A DNA stretch of 64,000 bases from Neolewinella maritima (GTDB taxonomy: Bacteria; Bacteroidota; Bacteroidia; Chitinophagales; Saprospiraceae). The DNA lies in NCBI RefSeq assembly GCF_923081025.1, contig NZ_CAKLPZ010000002.1, forward strand, positions 558,001-622,000, given 5' to 3'. Numbering within the stretch: the first letter of the stretch is position 1; each line of letters starts with the position of its first letter. Positions 54,037 through 62,583 of this stretch are shown here, piece by piece. The notes below the pieces were generated by a model. The model made no database searches. It was not told where the DNA came from and saw only the letters and a program-made list of their open reading frames with translations. The position numbers were made by a program, and so were the translations under genes.

Positions 54037-54107
54037 TCGGTGCAGTGATTTCACAACCCTCCTGACGTCCTGGTGTTTTTAGGGTACGATAGCCCTAATC
54101 CGACCGT

Positions 54108-55508
54108 GTGCGTAAACTACTTGTCTTTCTTGGACTGGCCCTGCTGCTGGCCTGCAACACCTACCGTCCCCTCACCGATATTGTCTCGGTCAGCGATGCG
54201 CCGTGGAAGTCGCAGGTCATCCCCCCCTCCCCCCAACCCCAGGGTGGTGACCCCGTGGCCGGACTCGACTACCTGATCCACGGCGACTACATCGGTAGCG
54301 GCGTACCGATCGAGATCATGCGCAAGCAGGCGCCGAAGATGCCGCAGGATAGTCTCTACGCCCGCAATGCCCTCAACGAAGGGATGCCCTACTTCATGAC
54401 CGCCTTCCTGGCCCCGAACGGTGCCGAAACGGTGAACGGCAATTGCTTTACGTGTCACGCCGGCCGAGTTGACGGACAGCTGGTACTGGGGCTGGGAGAC
54501 AGCTGGTCGGACTACCAGAGCAGCATGGTCATCATGGGGCAGGGAATGCGCATCGGTATGGGCGTGAAGTACAAGCGGGACGATCCCGAGGTAGCCGCCT
54601 TCGAGGACTTCGGACTGTACTTCAAGGCCATGGCGCCGAAGATCAAGACCACCCAGCCGGGCAGTAATCCCGCCTTCCGCCTGGCCGAGGCCTGTATGAT
54701 GCACCGCGATCCGGAAGATCTGACGTACACCGAGGAGCCGCAGTATGCCATGTGGGACTACAACATCGCCACTGACACCCCGCCGCTGTGGAACGTGAAG
54801 AAGAAAAACTCGCTGTACTACAATGGCATCGGCCGCGGCAGCATGCCGAAGCTCCTGCTGCAGGCCAGTGTGCTCGGGGTGCCCGACAGCAGCCACAGCC
54901 GCAAATCGGTAGTAGCCTTCGAGGACGTGTACGCCTGGCTGCAGACGCTGGAGCCCCCGGCCTATCCGGCCGCTATTGACGAGCTGCTGGCCCGGGAGGG
55001 GGAGACGCTATTTACCGACAAGTGCGCCGGGTGCCACGGTACCTATGGCGAAGAAGAAACCTATCCCAACAAAGTGATCCATCTCGATGTGGTGAAGACC
55101 GACCGACTGTACGCCGATTACATTCGCCAGTCGGGCATCGTAGACTGGTACAACGAGAGCTGGTTCGCCACGAGCGAGCCGAAGAGCTACTTCCAGCCTA
55201 CGGACGGCTACGTGGCCCCGCCGCTGGATGGCATCTGGGCCTCGGCCCCCTACCTGCACAACGGCTCGGTACCCAACCTGTACGAATTGCTGGATAGTGG
55301 GTCCCGTCCCGCACGCTGGACCCGCAGCGGCGACACCAAAGCGTACGACCATGAGCGCGTGGGCTGGCAGTACGATCCGGAACCGAAGAACAAGAAGTGG
55401 ACCTTCGATACCAGCGTGCCCGGCTACGGCAACGGGGGGCACACCTTCGGCGATAAGCTGGCGGAGGAGGAGCGCTGGGCGGTGGTGGAGTATCTGAAGA
55501 CGCTATAA
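54108..55508 (+). CDS. Di-haem c-type cytochrome lipoprotein
   Basis: The 466-residue protein starts with GTG and a lipoprotein signal (LGLALLLACN, Cys16). Two CxxCH haem sites are visible: NCFTCHAGRVDG near residue 120 and DKCAGCHGTYGEEE near residue 308. A long central region lies between them, with a YLHNGSVPNLYELLDSGSRP segment near the end as in large cytochrome c peroxidase-like or rubber-oxygenase-like families. It would act in the periplasm or on the outer membrane. Its electron partner is unknown. It is not a classic peroxidase, as the usual spacing is missing. Confidence 0.85.
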   Translation: MRKLLVFLGLALLLACNTYRPLTDIVSVSDAPWKSQVIPPSPQPQGGDPVAGLDYLIHGDYIGSGVPIEIMRKQAPKMPQDSLYARNALNEGMPYFMTAFLAPNGAETVNGNCFTCHAGRVDGQLVLGLGDSWSDYQSSMVIMGQGMRIGMGVKYKRDDPEVAAFEDFGLYFKAMAPKIKTTQPGSNPAFRLAEACMMHRDPEDLTYTEEPQYAMWDYNIATDTPPLWNVKKKNSLYYNGIGRGSMPKLLLQASVLGVPDSSHSRKSVVAFEDVYAWLQTLEPPAYPAAIDELLAREGETLFTDKCAGCHGTYGEEETYPNKVIHLDVVKTDRLYADYIRQSGIVDWYNESWFATSEPKSYFQPTDGYVAPPLDGIWASAPYLHNGSVPNLYELLDSGSRPARWTRSGDTKAYDHERVGWQYDPEPKNKKWTFDTSVPGYGNGGHTFGDKLAEEERWAVVEYLKTL

Positions 55509-55586
55509 GCGCGGCGGCCACCTCCGGCCTGCAACCTATCTTTAGGCAGGGGCGTTGCTTTTCTCACCCACTAAACCACCTTCCCC

Positions 55587-55979
55587 ATGGAATCCAAACG
55601 CCAACGCCAGGTCGCTGAGATGATCAAGCGTAATTTTAGTATCGTACTCCAGCAGGAAGGCACCTACATCTACGGCAGTCAGCCGCTGGTGACCGTGATG
55701 GACGTGCAGGTCAGCCCCGACCTCAGCGTAGGCAAGGCTTACCTCAGCATCTGGAACACCGACAACAAGCAGGCCGTCATCCTACAGATGAACGAGGAAC
55801 ACGCCCGGCTCAAGTCCGCCCTGGCCCACCGCCTCAAGCGACAGCTGCGCCGCCTGCCCGAACTGAGCTACTTCATCGACGAGACACTCGACGAAATGAA
55901 CAAGGTCGACGGCATCTTCGACCGGCTGTATACTGAAGACCAGATGCCCGAAGGACAGCAAGTAAGCAAGGACGAATAA
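55587..55979 (+). CDS. rbfA: Ribosome-binding factor A
   Basis: The 130-residue KH-like protein helps mature 16S rRNA in the 30S subunit. The start SKRQRQVAEMIKRNFSIVLQQEG, the middle VTVMDVQVSPDLSVGKAYLSIW, and the C-terminal RRLPELSYFIDETLDEMNKVDGIFDRL are characteristic. A TATCTTTA word about 45 bases upstream may be its -7 element. The rhomboid gene follows after 14 bases in the same direction. Confidence 0.95.
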   Translation: MESKRQRQVAEMIKRNFSIVLQQEGTYIYGSQPLVTVMDVQVSPDLSVGKAYLSIWNTDNKQAVILQMNEEHARLKSALAHRLKRQLRRLPELSYFIDETLDEMNKVDGIFDRLYTEDQMPEGQQVSKDE

Positions 55980-55993
55980 GCACCACACCCCCC

Positions 55994-56719
55994 ATGCTGA
56001 GCAAACGCAACCTCAAGAATGTCATTCAGTGGCCCCTGGGTCTGCTGCTGATCATGTGGGTGGTGTTCATCGTGGACTACTACCTCTTCGGGGGACTGCT
56101 GAGCGCTTACTACGGTCTGCATACGCGGGAACTGGCCGGCGTACCGGGTATCGTACTCGCGCCCCTCTTCCACGGGAGTTGGGGTCACCTGCTGAGCAAT
56201 AGTCTGCCCTTCGTGTCCCTTGCCGGACTGCTCGTCTTCTTCTACCCCCGCCTGTGGCCCCGCGTACTGGCCTCGCTGTGGGTCGGTACGGGGGTGCTGG
56301 TATTCGTGCTCGGTCGGCACGTGACGCACATCGGCGCGAGCGGCGTCGTCTACGCCCTGGCGGCGTTCCTGGCCTTCAGCGGCATCTTCCGGCGCGACTT
56401 CCGGGCTGTGGTCGTAGCTCTGCTGGTCCTATTCTACTACGGCGGTATGATCGTCGGCATCCTCCCCGGTCAGGAGGGGATCAGCTGGGAGAGTCATTTG
56501 CTAGGACTGGTCATGGGTATCCTGGGTGCCTACACCTATCGCTCCGAACTGGAGGAGCACGAGGTAGCAGCCGAAAAGAAGAAAGCTGCTAAGCAGCGCC
56601 GTATCAAGGAACCCTTCTTGGAGCGGGATACCTTCGCTAAGACTAAGAGAGAGCGGGAAAATGAAGCTTTCTGGGAGAAGCTCAAGCAGCTTAGTGAGCG
56701 GGAGCGGTTGGAGCGGTAG
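55994..56719 (+). CDS. Rhomboid family intramembrane serine protease
   Basis: The 241-residue membrane protein has about six hydrophobic helices. The catalytic pair is present: the serine in HIGASGVVYALAAF and the histidine in SWESHLLGLVMG. The early motif HGSWGHLLSNSLPF supplies the oxyanion-side residues. A charged cytoplasmic tail of about 50 residues (EKKKAAKQRRIKEPFLERDTF) follows the last helix. It lies directly behind rbfA; substrates are unknown. Confidence 0.93.
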   Translation: MLSKRNLKNVIQWPLGLLLIMWVVFIVDYYLFGGLLSAYYGLHTRELAGVPGIVLAPLFHGSWGHLLSNSLPFVSLAGLLVFFYPRLWPRVLASLWVGTGVLVFVLGRHVTHIGASGVVYALAAFLAFSGIFRRDFRAVVVALLVLFYYGGMIVGILPGQEGISWESHLLGLVMGILGAYTYRSELEEHEVAAEKKKAAKQRRIKEPFLERDTFAKTKRERENEAFWEKLKQLSERERLER

Positions 56720-56722
56720 GTT

Positions 56723-56838
56723 TTTTAAACACGGAGGGACACGGAGGTTAATGCACGGAGGGACACAGAGCGTGACAACTCCTGATGCCACCTCCGTGTC
56801 TCTCCGTGCTACCCCCTCCGTGCTCTCCGTGTTTAAAA
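56723..56838. repeat. Inverted repeat with ACACGGAGG-type words
   Basis: TTTTAAACACGGAG (56723-56736) and CTCCGTGTTTAAAA (56825-56838) are perfect 14-bp arms, and further GGAGGGACACGGAGG / CCTCCGTGTCTCTCC matches are nested inside. The element lies between the rhomboid and mqnC genes and could fold into one long hairpin. A related fragment (AAGCACGGAGGACACGGA) follows the rnpB terminator at 21484. Confidence 0.75.
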
Positions 56839-56904
56839 CTCCAACTTTCAGTAAAAAATGAAAGTAACCAACAACTACCCCCCAGACCGAGCTGTTAAGC
56901 TGAC

Positions 56905-58047
56905 ATGAACACCGCCGAACTCCTAGAACGAGGCCTGCACCGCGAATGGCTCACTGCCGAAGAAGGGGTATGGCTACTGGAAAACGCTGCCACCGCCGAG
57001 CTCATCTATGTCGCCAATCAGCTGCGTTTTGAGTCGGTGCCGGAGCAGACGGTGACCTGGATCATCGACCGCAACAGCAATACGACCAACGTCTGTATCG
57101 CCAACTGCAAGTTCTGCAACTTCTACCGGCGGCCGGGGCACGAGGAGGCCTACATCACCAGCATCGAGGAGTACAAGCAAAAGATCGAAGAGACCTTCGC
57201 CTTCGGCGGCGAGCAACTGCTGCTGCAGGGCGGTCACCACCCCGATCTGGGACTCGATTATTACTGTAAGCTGTTCAGCGAGCTCAAGTCGCTCTACCCC
57301 CGCCTGAAGCTGCATGCGCTCGGTCCCCCCGAGATCGCCCACGTCGCTAAGCTGGAGAAGATGAGTCACTACGATGTGCTCAAGGCGCTTAAGGAGGCCG
57401 GGCTCGATAGTCTGCCCGGTGCCGGTGCCGAAATCCTCAGCGACCGCGTGCGCCGACTGATCTCCAAGGGGAAGTGCGGGGGCGAGGAGTGGCTCGACGT
57501 CATGCGTGCGGCCCACAAACTAGACATCACCACTTCGGCCACCATGATGTTCGGTCACATCGAGACCAACTGGGAGCGCATGGACCACCTCGTGCGCATG
57601 CGCCAGGTGCAAAGCGAAAAGCCGGCTCACGCCAAGGGCTTCCTGGCGTTCATCCCCTGGCCGTTCCAGGATGAGGACACCATTCTCAAAAAGATTAAGC
57701 GCGCCCGCAATACGGTGACCGGCGACGAGTACATCCGCATGATCGCCCTGAGCCGCATCATGCTCCCCAACGTCACCAACATTCAGGCCAGCTGGCTCAC
57801 GGTAGGGAAGCAGGTGGCTCAGATCTGTCTGCATGCCGGGGCCAATGACTTCGGCTCCATCATGATCGAGGAGAACGTAGTGAGCGCTGCCGGTGCCCGC
57901 TGGCGCTTTACGGCGGATGGTATCCAGGAGGCGATCCGCGAGGCCGGCTTCCGTCCCCAGCTGCGCACCCAGCAGTACGAATACCGGGAGTTACCCGCCA
58001 ATATGCTGCAGCAGGAGCTCAACGCGCCCGAGCTCATTGTAGATTAG
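56905..58047 (+). CDS. mqnC: Cyclic dehypoxanthinyl futalosine synthase MqnC
   Basis: This 380-residue radical SAM enzyme of the futalosine route to menaquinone closes the ring of dehypoxanthine futalosine. The cluster motif is NVCIANCKFCNFYR (CxxxCxxC) near residue 64. GGEQLLLQGGHHPDLGLDYY and the C-terminal NDFGSIMIEENVVSAAG are typical of MqnC rather than MqnE. It shows that this organism makes menaquinone by the futalosine pathway. mqnA, mqnD and mqnE are not in the window. The methyltransferase gene follows after 4 bases. Confidence 0.93.
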   Translation: MNTAELLERGLHREWLTAEEGVWLLENAATAELIYVANQLRFESVPEQTVTWIIDRNSNTTNVCIANCKFCNFYRRPGHEEAYITSIEEYKQKIEETFAFGGEQLLLQGGHHPDLGLDYYCKLFSELKSLYPRLKLHALGPPEIAHVAKLEKMSHYDVLKALKEAGLDSLPGAGAEILSDRVRRLISKGKCGGEEWLDVMRAAHKLDITTSATMMFGHIETNWERMDHLVRMRQVQSEKPAHAKGFLAFIPWPFQDEDTILKKIKRARNTVTGDEYIRMIALSRIMLPNVTNIQASWLTVGKQVAQICLHAGANDFGSIMIEENVVSAAGARWRFTADGIQEAIREAGFRPQLRTQQYEYRELPANMLQQELNAPELIVD

Positions 58048-58051
58048 CGGC

Positions 58052-58756
58052 ATGCCGGGCACCCTTTACCTTATTCCTTCGACCCTCGGGCCGGGGGCCA
58101 TCGATACCATTCCGCAGCGTACGCTACTGATTACCCGCCGCCTGCGCCACTTCGTCGTCGAGACCGGCAAGGTCGCCCGCGCCTTCCTCAAGGAGGTCGA
58201 GCTGGACCACCGCCTCCAAGAGTGCACCTACTACGAGCTCAACAAGCGTACGCGGCCGGACGAGCTGCCCACCTTCCTCGCCCCCGCCCTGTCGGGTGAA
58301 GATGTAGGCGTACTCTCCGATGCAGGTGCCCCCGGCGTAGCGGATCCGGGTGCCAAGCTCGTGCGGCTGGCGCACCAGCTCGGCGTACCGGTCGTGCCGC
58401 TCGTGGGCCCCTCAGCTATCCTACTCAGCATCATGGCTGCGGGCCTGCAGGGCCAATCGTTCACCTTCCACGGCTACCTGAGCCCCAAGCGTCCGCAGCT
58501 CGCCAAGGACCTCCGCCGCCTAGAGGCTGACAGCCGAAAGCAGCAGCAAACCCAGCTCTGGATCGAAGCCCCCTATCGCAACCAGGCCACGGTAGAGGTG
58601 GCCGTAGCGACCCTGGCCCCCACTACGCTGTTCTCCGTAGCCGCCGACCTCACCACCCCCACCGAATGGATCAAAACAGCCCCCGCAAGCGAGTGGGGCG
58701 CGGACGCAGGTGCAGTGCTGCAGAAGCGGCCGGCGATGTTCCTGCTACTCGCCTAA
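58052..58756 (+). CDS. Tetrapyrrole-methylase-fold SAM methyltransferase (RsmI-like)
   Basis: The 234-residue protein is a short relative of RsmI, which 2'-O-methylates C1402 of 16S rRNA. Family motifs are GTLYLIPSTLGPG at the start, GVLSDAGAPGVADPGAKLV, VPLVGPSAILLSIMAAGLQGQSFTFHGYLSPK and WIEAPYRN. The Bacteroidota type differs from RsmI in its N-terminus (VVETGKVARAFLKEV), so the substrate may differ. It is 4 bases behind mqnC and probably co-transcribed. The 39-bp repeat array begins 8 bases after its stop. Confidence 0.88.
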   Translation: MPGTLYLIPSTLGPGAIDTIPQRTLLITRRLRHFVVETGKVARAFLKEVELDHRLQECTYYELNKRTRPDELPTFLAPALSGEDVGVLSDAGAPGVADPGAKLVRLAHQLGVPVVPLVGPSAILLSIMAAGLQGQSFTFHGYLSPKRPQLAKDLRRLEADSRKQQQTQLWIEAPYRNQATVEVAVATLAPTTLFSVAADLTTPTEWIKTAPASEWGADAGAVLQKRPAMFLLLA

Positions 58757-58763
58757 GGTCCGA

Positions 58764-59064
58764 CTCCTGCCCTCCAGGCGCGGTGCATACGGGTCACTCC
58801 AGTTCGTGCCTTTCAGGCGCGGTGCATGTGGGTCACTCCGGCTCGTGCCTTTCAGGCGCGGTGCATGCGGGTCACTCCGGCTCGTGCCTTGCAGGCGCGG
58901 TGTATGCGGATCACTCCGGCTCATGCCTTGCAGGCGCGGTGTATGCGGGTTACTCCAGCTCGTGCCTTGTAGGCGCGGTGTATGCGGATCACTCCGGCTC
59001 ATGCCTTGCAGGCGCGGTGTATGCGGGTTACTCCAGCTCGTGCCTTGTAGGCGCGGCGCATGGT
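58764..59064. repeat. 39-bp tandem repeat, eight copies, REP-like hairpin
   Basis: Copies start at 58764, 58803, 58842, 58881, 58920, 58959, 58998 and 59037. Each holds one hairpin; the minus-strand form of the best copies is CGCGCCTGAAAGGCACG with tail GAGCCGG. Later copies have TTG or TGT in place of the TTC loop and alternate between two subtypes, which suggests duplication in pairs. Since 39 is a multiple of three, the array is open in several frames and mimics a 13-residue protein repeat. Confidence 0.92.
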
Positions 59065-59097
59065 GTGGAAATGATTAGGCTTACCAAGACCAACTGT

Positions 59098-59177
59098 GAG
59101 CCGCGCCTGGAAGGCACGAACCGAGAGCCGCGCCTGGAAGGCACGAACCAAGACCCGCGTCGAGAAAGCACGAACCG
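59098..59177. repeat. 27-bp tandem repeat, three copies, opposite orientation
   Basis: Copies start at 59098, 59125 and 59152. The first two read CGCGCCTGGAAGGCACG followed by GAACC, the third is degraded. This is the same hairpin as in the adjacent 39-bp array but inverted, and it has the GGA loop and GAACC tail of the RAYT-flanking repeats. The two arrays together fill the 496-base gap between the RsmI-like and DsbD genes. Confidence 0.9.
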
Positions 59178-59252
59178 ATAGGGCACAAGAAATCCCCCCA
59201 CCCGAATAACCGCGTGCCGCCGCTCGACGTTACATGACTTAAACCCAGGATT

Positions 59253-61817
59253 ATGGCCGGTCGGCTTACCCTCTTCCTTACGCTGTGTTCCCTTTGCCTG
59301 TCCGCCCAGTTTGCCAGTCCGATCCAGTGGACCTTCACGCAGCGGGCCATGGGGGAAGACCGGGTCGAGCTGATCGCTACGGCAACGGCGGAGGAGAACT
59401 GGGCGATCTATAGCCAGTACACCGACGAGGGTGGTCCCGTGCCGACTACCTTCTACTGGAACGAAGGTGACCACTACGAGCGCATCGGGGAGGTCACCGA
59501 AGCTGGTCATAAAAAGGAGGGGTTGGACGAGCTTTTCGGCGTGAATGTCATCAAGTACCTGAGTGACGAGCCGGTCACCTTCACCCAGATCGTGCGGGTG
59601 CTGGACTACGACAAGCCGATCACCGGCGAAGTAGAGTATATGTGCTGCGATGACGAGCAGTGTCTGCCGCCGACCACGGAGGAATTTGCGTACCGGGTGG
59701 AAGCACCGGCTGCCCCCGCTATTGGCTCCGCGAACAACTCCGCACCCGCGACCGCGCCCAAACCAGAGGACCCCGAACCACCCGTAGAAATCGTCGATCT
59801 GCCGCAGGAGGAAGTACTCGCCACCTACACTGCAAGTACTCCCGCACCAAGCGAGCGGCAGCCCGTAAGCTGGCAACTGACGGCCGAGGCCCTGGATGGC
59901 AACCGCTACCGCATCTCCTTGATGGGCAGCATGCTGGAGGACTGGACGGTGTACAGTATGTCGGTAGATCCCGAGATCGGTCCCATTCCGACTGAGCTGG
60001 TGATCGATGCGACGGACAGCGTAGAGCCGCTTGGCGAAGTGACCGAAACCTCCGCCACCCTGAAGCGGAAGTACGACAGCACCTGGGAGGCCGTAGTGAG
60101 TAAGATCGATGGGGGTAGCGTGACCTACGCCCAGGTCGTGCAACTGCGGGGGGCAGGGCCGATCGAAGGCTACCTGACCTACCAGACCTGTGACGACGAG
60201 ATGTGTCTGCCGCCGCGGGATGTGCCCTTTTCGGTCGATCCGGTGGCGGGGGTACTTGTGATCGATGGGATCGGCGCAGACGATAGGGAGAAAGAAGATG
60301 ACGTGGAAAGCCTTGTCGCTGGTACGGACCCCACCGATGGGATCACGTTCAGTGACGACCCGGTGGGAAGCTGCAGTGTGGGCGAAGCAGTGACGGAGGG
60401 ACAGAGCCTGTGGGCGATCTTCGGTCTCGGGCTGGCGGGCGGTCTGTTTGCGCTACTTATGCCGTGCATCTTCCCGATGATCCCGCTGACGGTGAGCTAC
60501 TTCACGAAGAGCGGACAGACGCGGGCGCAGGGGGTGCGGCAGGCGGGGCTCTACGGCTTCTTCATCTTTCTGATCTACGTGCTGTTGAGCGTGCCCTTTC
60601 ACGTGGTAGCGGGGATCGACGCCAGTATCCTGAATAGTATTGCCAGTAATGTGTGGCTGAACCTGGTGTTCTTCGCGGTCTTCGTGTACTTCGCGGGTAG
60701 CTTTTTTGGCTTCTACGAGATCGTGCTGCCCCAGAGCTGGAGCAATAAGGCGAGCCAGGGCGAGCAGACCGGCGGTGTACCGGGCATCTTCTTTATGGCC
60801 CTGACGCTGGCGCTGGTGAGCTTCAGCTGTACCGGCCCGATCCTGGGTAGTCTCTTGGTGGAGGCAGTGAGCGGTGGAGCCTGGCCGCTGACGGCGGGCA
60901 TGGCGGGCTTCGGCGTGGCGATCGGACTACCGTTTGCGCTCTTTGCAGCCTTTCCGGGTGTACTCAATAGCATGCCTAAATCGGGCGGTTGGCTCAATAG
61001 CGTGAAGGTGGTACTGGGCTTCGTGGAAGTAGCCCTGGCCTTTAAATTCCTGAGCAACGCGGATCTGGTGGGTCACTGGGACTTGCTGCGGATCGAGCCC
61101 TTCCTGCTGATCTGGATGCTGTGTGCGCTGGGTGTGGCGGCTTACCTGTTCGGGTGGATCAGCTTTCCGCACGACAGCCGCAAGCGTCGGGTCGGCGTGG
61201 TCGGTGCGGTGGTGGCCGTGGCTAGTATCGGCTTTGCGGCCTACCTGGCTTATGGCTTTACGAAGGACGAGGACACGGGAAATTACCAGACCCTGAGCCT
61301 GCTCAGTGGGATCGCACCGTCGGTGGGATATAGCTACTTTAATCCCAGTGACTGTCCGCAGGGCACCACCTGCTTCAAGGACCTGGATGCCGGACTGGCC
61401 TACGCTCGCGAGGTGGATAAGCCGGTGATGCTCGACTTCACGGGCTACACCTGCGTCAACTGCCGCAAGATGGAGGAGAACGTATGGAGTCAGGATCAGA
61501 TCAGGAGCCTACTAACCGAGGACTATATTCTGATCAGCCTCTACGTCGACGACCGGGCCGAGCTGCCCCGCGAAGAACAGCGGGAAGTCGAACGCCTGGA
61601 CGGTACCGGACGCACGCAGCTCATCGATCAGGTGGGGGAGAAGTGGCACTACTTTCAGCAGCAGGCCTTCAAGCACGCTACCCAGCCGTACTATGCACTG
61701 GTATCGCCGGACGGCACCCTGCTCAACCCCCCGGTCGCCTATACCCCGGATGCCGATGACTACGCTGATTTCTTACGCTGTGGCCTACAGACCTACGAAA
61801 ATCTGGTAAGCAAGTAA
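59253..61817 (+). CDS. DsbD-type thiol:disulfide interchange protein with doubled N-terminal domain
   Basis: This 854-residue protein brings reducing power from the cytoplasm to the periplasm. After the signal peptide come two DsbD-alpha-like domains in tandem (about 22-150 and 200-330). Each ends in a CDDE-C-LPP motif (CCDDEQCLPP and CDDEMCLPP). A CcdA-like membrane region of about eight helices follows (LFALLMPCIFPMIPLTVSYF and SFSCTGPILGSLL hold the transfer cysteines). The thioredoxin domain at the end has FTGYTCVNCRKMEENVW. Normal DsbD has only one alpha domain. The SCO1-like gene follows after 40 bases, so both may serve copper or cytochrome maturation. Confidence 0.93.
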   Translation: MAGRLTLFLTLCSLCLSAQFASPIQWTFTQRAMGEDRVELIATATAEENWAIYSQYTDEGGPVPTTFYWNEGDHYERIGEVTEAGHKKEGLDELFGVNVIKYLSDEPVTFTQIVRVLDYDKPITGEVEYMCCDDEQCLPPTTEEFAYRVEAPAAPAIGSANNSAPATAPKPEDPEPPVEIVDLPQEEVLATYTASTPAPSERQPVSWQLTAEALDGNRYRISLMGSMLEDWTVYSMSVDPEIGPIPTELVIDATDSVEPLGEVTETSATLKRKYDSTWEAVVSKIDGGSVTYAQVVQLRGAGPIEGYLTYQTCDDEMCLPPRDVPFSVDPVAGVLVIDGIGADDREKEDDVESLVAGTDPTDGITFSDDPVGSCSVGEAVTEGQSLWAIFGLGLAGGLFALLMPCIFPMIPLTVSYFTKSGQTRAQGVRQAGLYGFFIFLIYVLLSVPFHVVAGIDASILNSIASNVWLNLVFFAVFVYFAGSFFGFYEIVLPQSWSNKASQGEQTGGVPGIFFMALTLALVSFSCTGPILGSLLVEAVSGGAWPLTAGMAGFGVAIGLPFALFAAFPGVLNSMPKSGGWLNSVKVVLGFVEVALAFKFLSNADLVGHWDLLRIEPFLLIWMLCALGVAAYLFGWISFPHDSRKRRVGVVGAVVAVASIGFAAYLAYGFTKDEDTGNYQTLSLLSGIAPSVGYSYFNPSDCPQGTTCFKDLDAGLAYAREVDKPVMLDFTGYTCVNCRKMEENVWSQDQIRSLLTEDYILISLYVDDRAELPREEQREVERLDGTGRTQLIDQVGEKWHYFQQQAFKHATQPYYALVSPDGTLLNPPVAYTPDADDYADFLRCGLQTYENLVSK

Positions 61818-61857
61818 GCGCGCAACAACCCTACTCTGCTCCGGCTGTTTTCTAGGC

Positions 61858-62565
61858 ATGAAAACTGTCCATTTCGCTGCTCCGCTTCTCTGTCTGCTAC
61901 TTGCTGCCTGTGGCCACGACCACTCCGACGGCGTGCCGATCGATGAAGCACCGGCCTACTACCAGCACCACCCCGTGACGGAGGACGGCACGAAGTACAT
62001 TGTCGACAGCCTGACCTATCCCGGTAATCAGCCCTTCGATACCGAGACGGGGGTGATCAGTCCGGAGCCGGTGCGTGACTGGCAGTACGTGGATCAGTCC
62101 AATCGCCCCTTCGGCTCGGCCGACCTGCGGGGCAAGGTGTACGTGGCGGACTTTTTCTTTACGTCCTGCCCGACGATCTGTCCGAAGGTGAAAAGCCAGA
62201 TGCTGCGGTTGGAGGAGCGCTTCGCGGACCATCCGGACTTCGCGCTGGTCTCCTTCACCATAGACCCTAAGCGCGATACGCCCGAGAAGATGACCGAGTA
62301 TGCCGGTAAGCTGGGTATCAAAGATCTCAACCGCTGGCGCTACATTCATGGCGATAAGTTTGAGATACAGGACCTGGACGAAGACTACATGAGCGTGGTA
62401 CTGGAAAGCAATGACGCACCGGGCGGCTTCGACCACAGTGGCTATATCGTACTGGTAGATCGCGATGGTTTCTTACGCTCCTACGCCAGCGGACTGGTCG
62501 AGGAGGAAGTGACTCACCTGATGGACGATATCCAGCTCCTGCTCGATAGAGCCCCGGCGAAGTAA
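61858..62565 (+). CDS. SCO1/SenC family copper chaperone, lipoprotein
   Basis: The 235-residue lipoprotein (signal ends LLAACG, Cys18) has a thioredoxin-like fold. The copper-binding cysteines are in FFFTSCPTICPKVKSQM, and the conserved histidine is in GGFDHSGYIVLVD. It delivers copper to, or reduces, the CuA site of cytochrome oxidase. The gene follows the DsbD gene on the same strand. The pairing makes sense because the SCO1 cysteines need a reductant. Confidence 0.93.
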   Translation: MKTVHFAAPLLCLLLAACGHDHSDGVPIDEAPAYYQHHPVTEDGTKYIVDSLTYPGNQPFDTETGVISPEPVRDWQYVDQSNRPFGSADLRGKVYVADFFFTSCPTICPKVKSQMLRLEERFADHPDFALVSFTIDPKRDTPEKMTEYAGKLGIKDLNRWRYIHGDKFEIQDLDEDYMSVVLESNDAPGGFDHSGYIVLVDRDGFLRSYASGLVEEEVTHLMDDIQLLLDRAPAK

Positions 62566-62583
62566 GCTCCCTTCTATATTCGG

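Noticed and set aside
58764-59177. CRISPR array
   Set aside because: The units are contiguous tandem repeats without unique spacers, and no cas genes are present.
58666-59181. Open frame with a perfect 13-residue protein repeat (SGAVHAGHSGSCL-like)
   Set aside because: It is the 39-bp hairpin array translated. 39 is divisible by three, so several frames stay open. It begins inside the RsmI-like gene and has no plausible start of its own.
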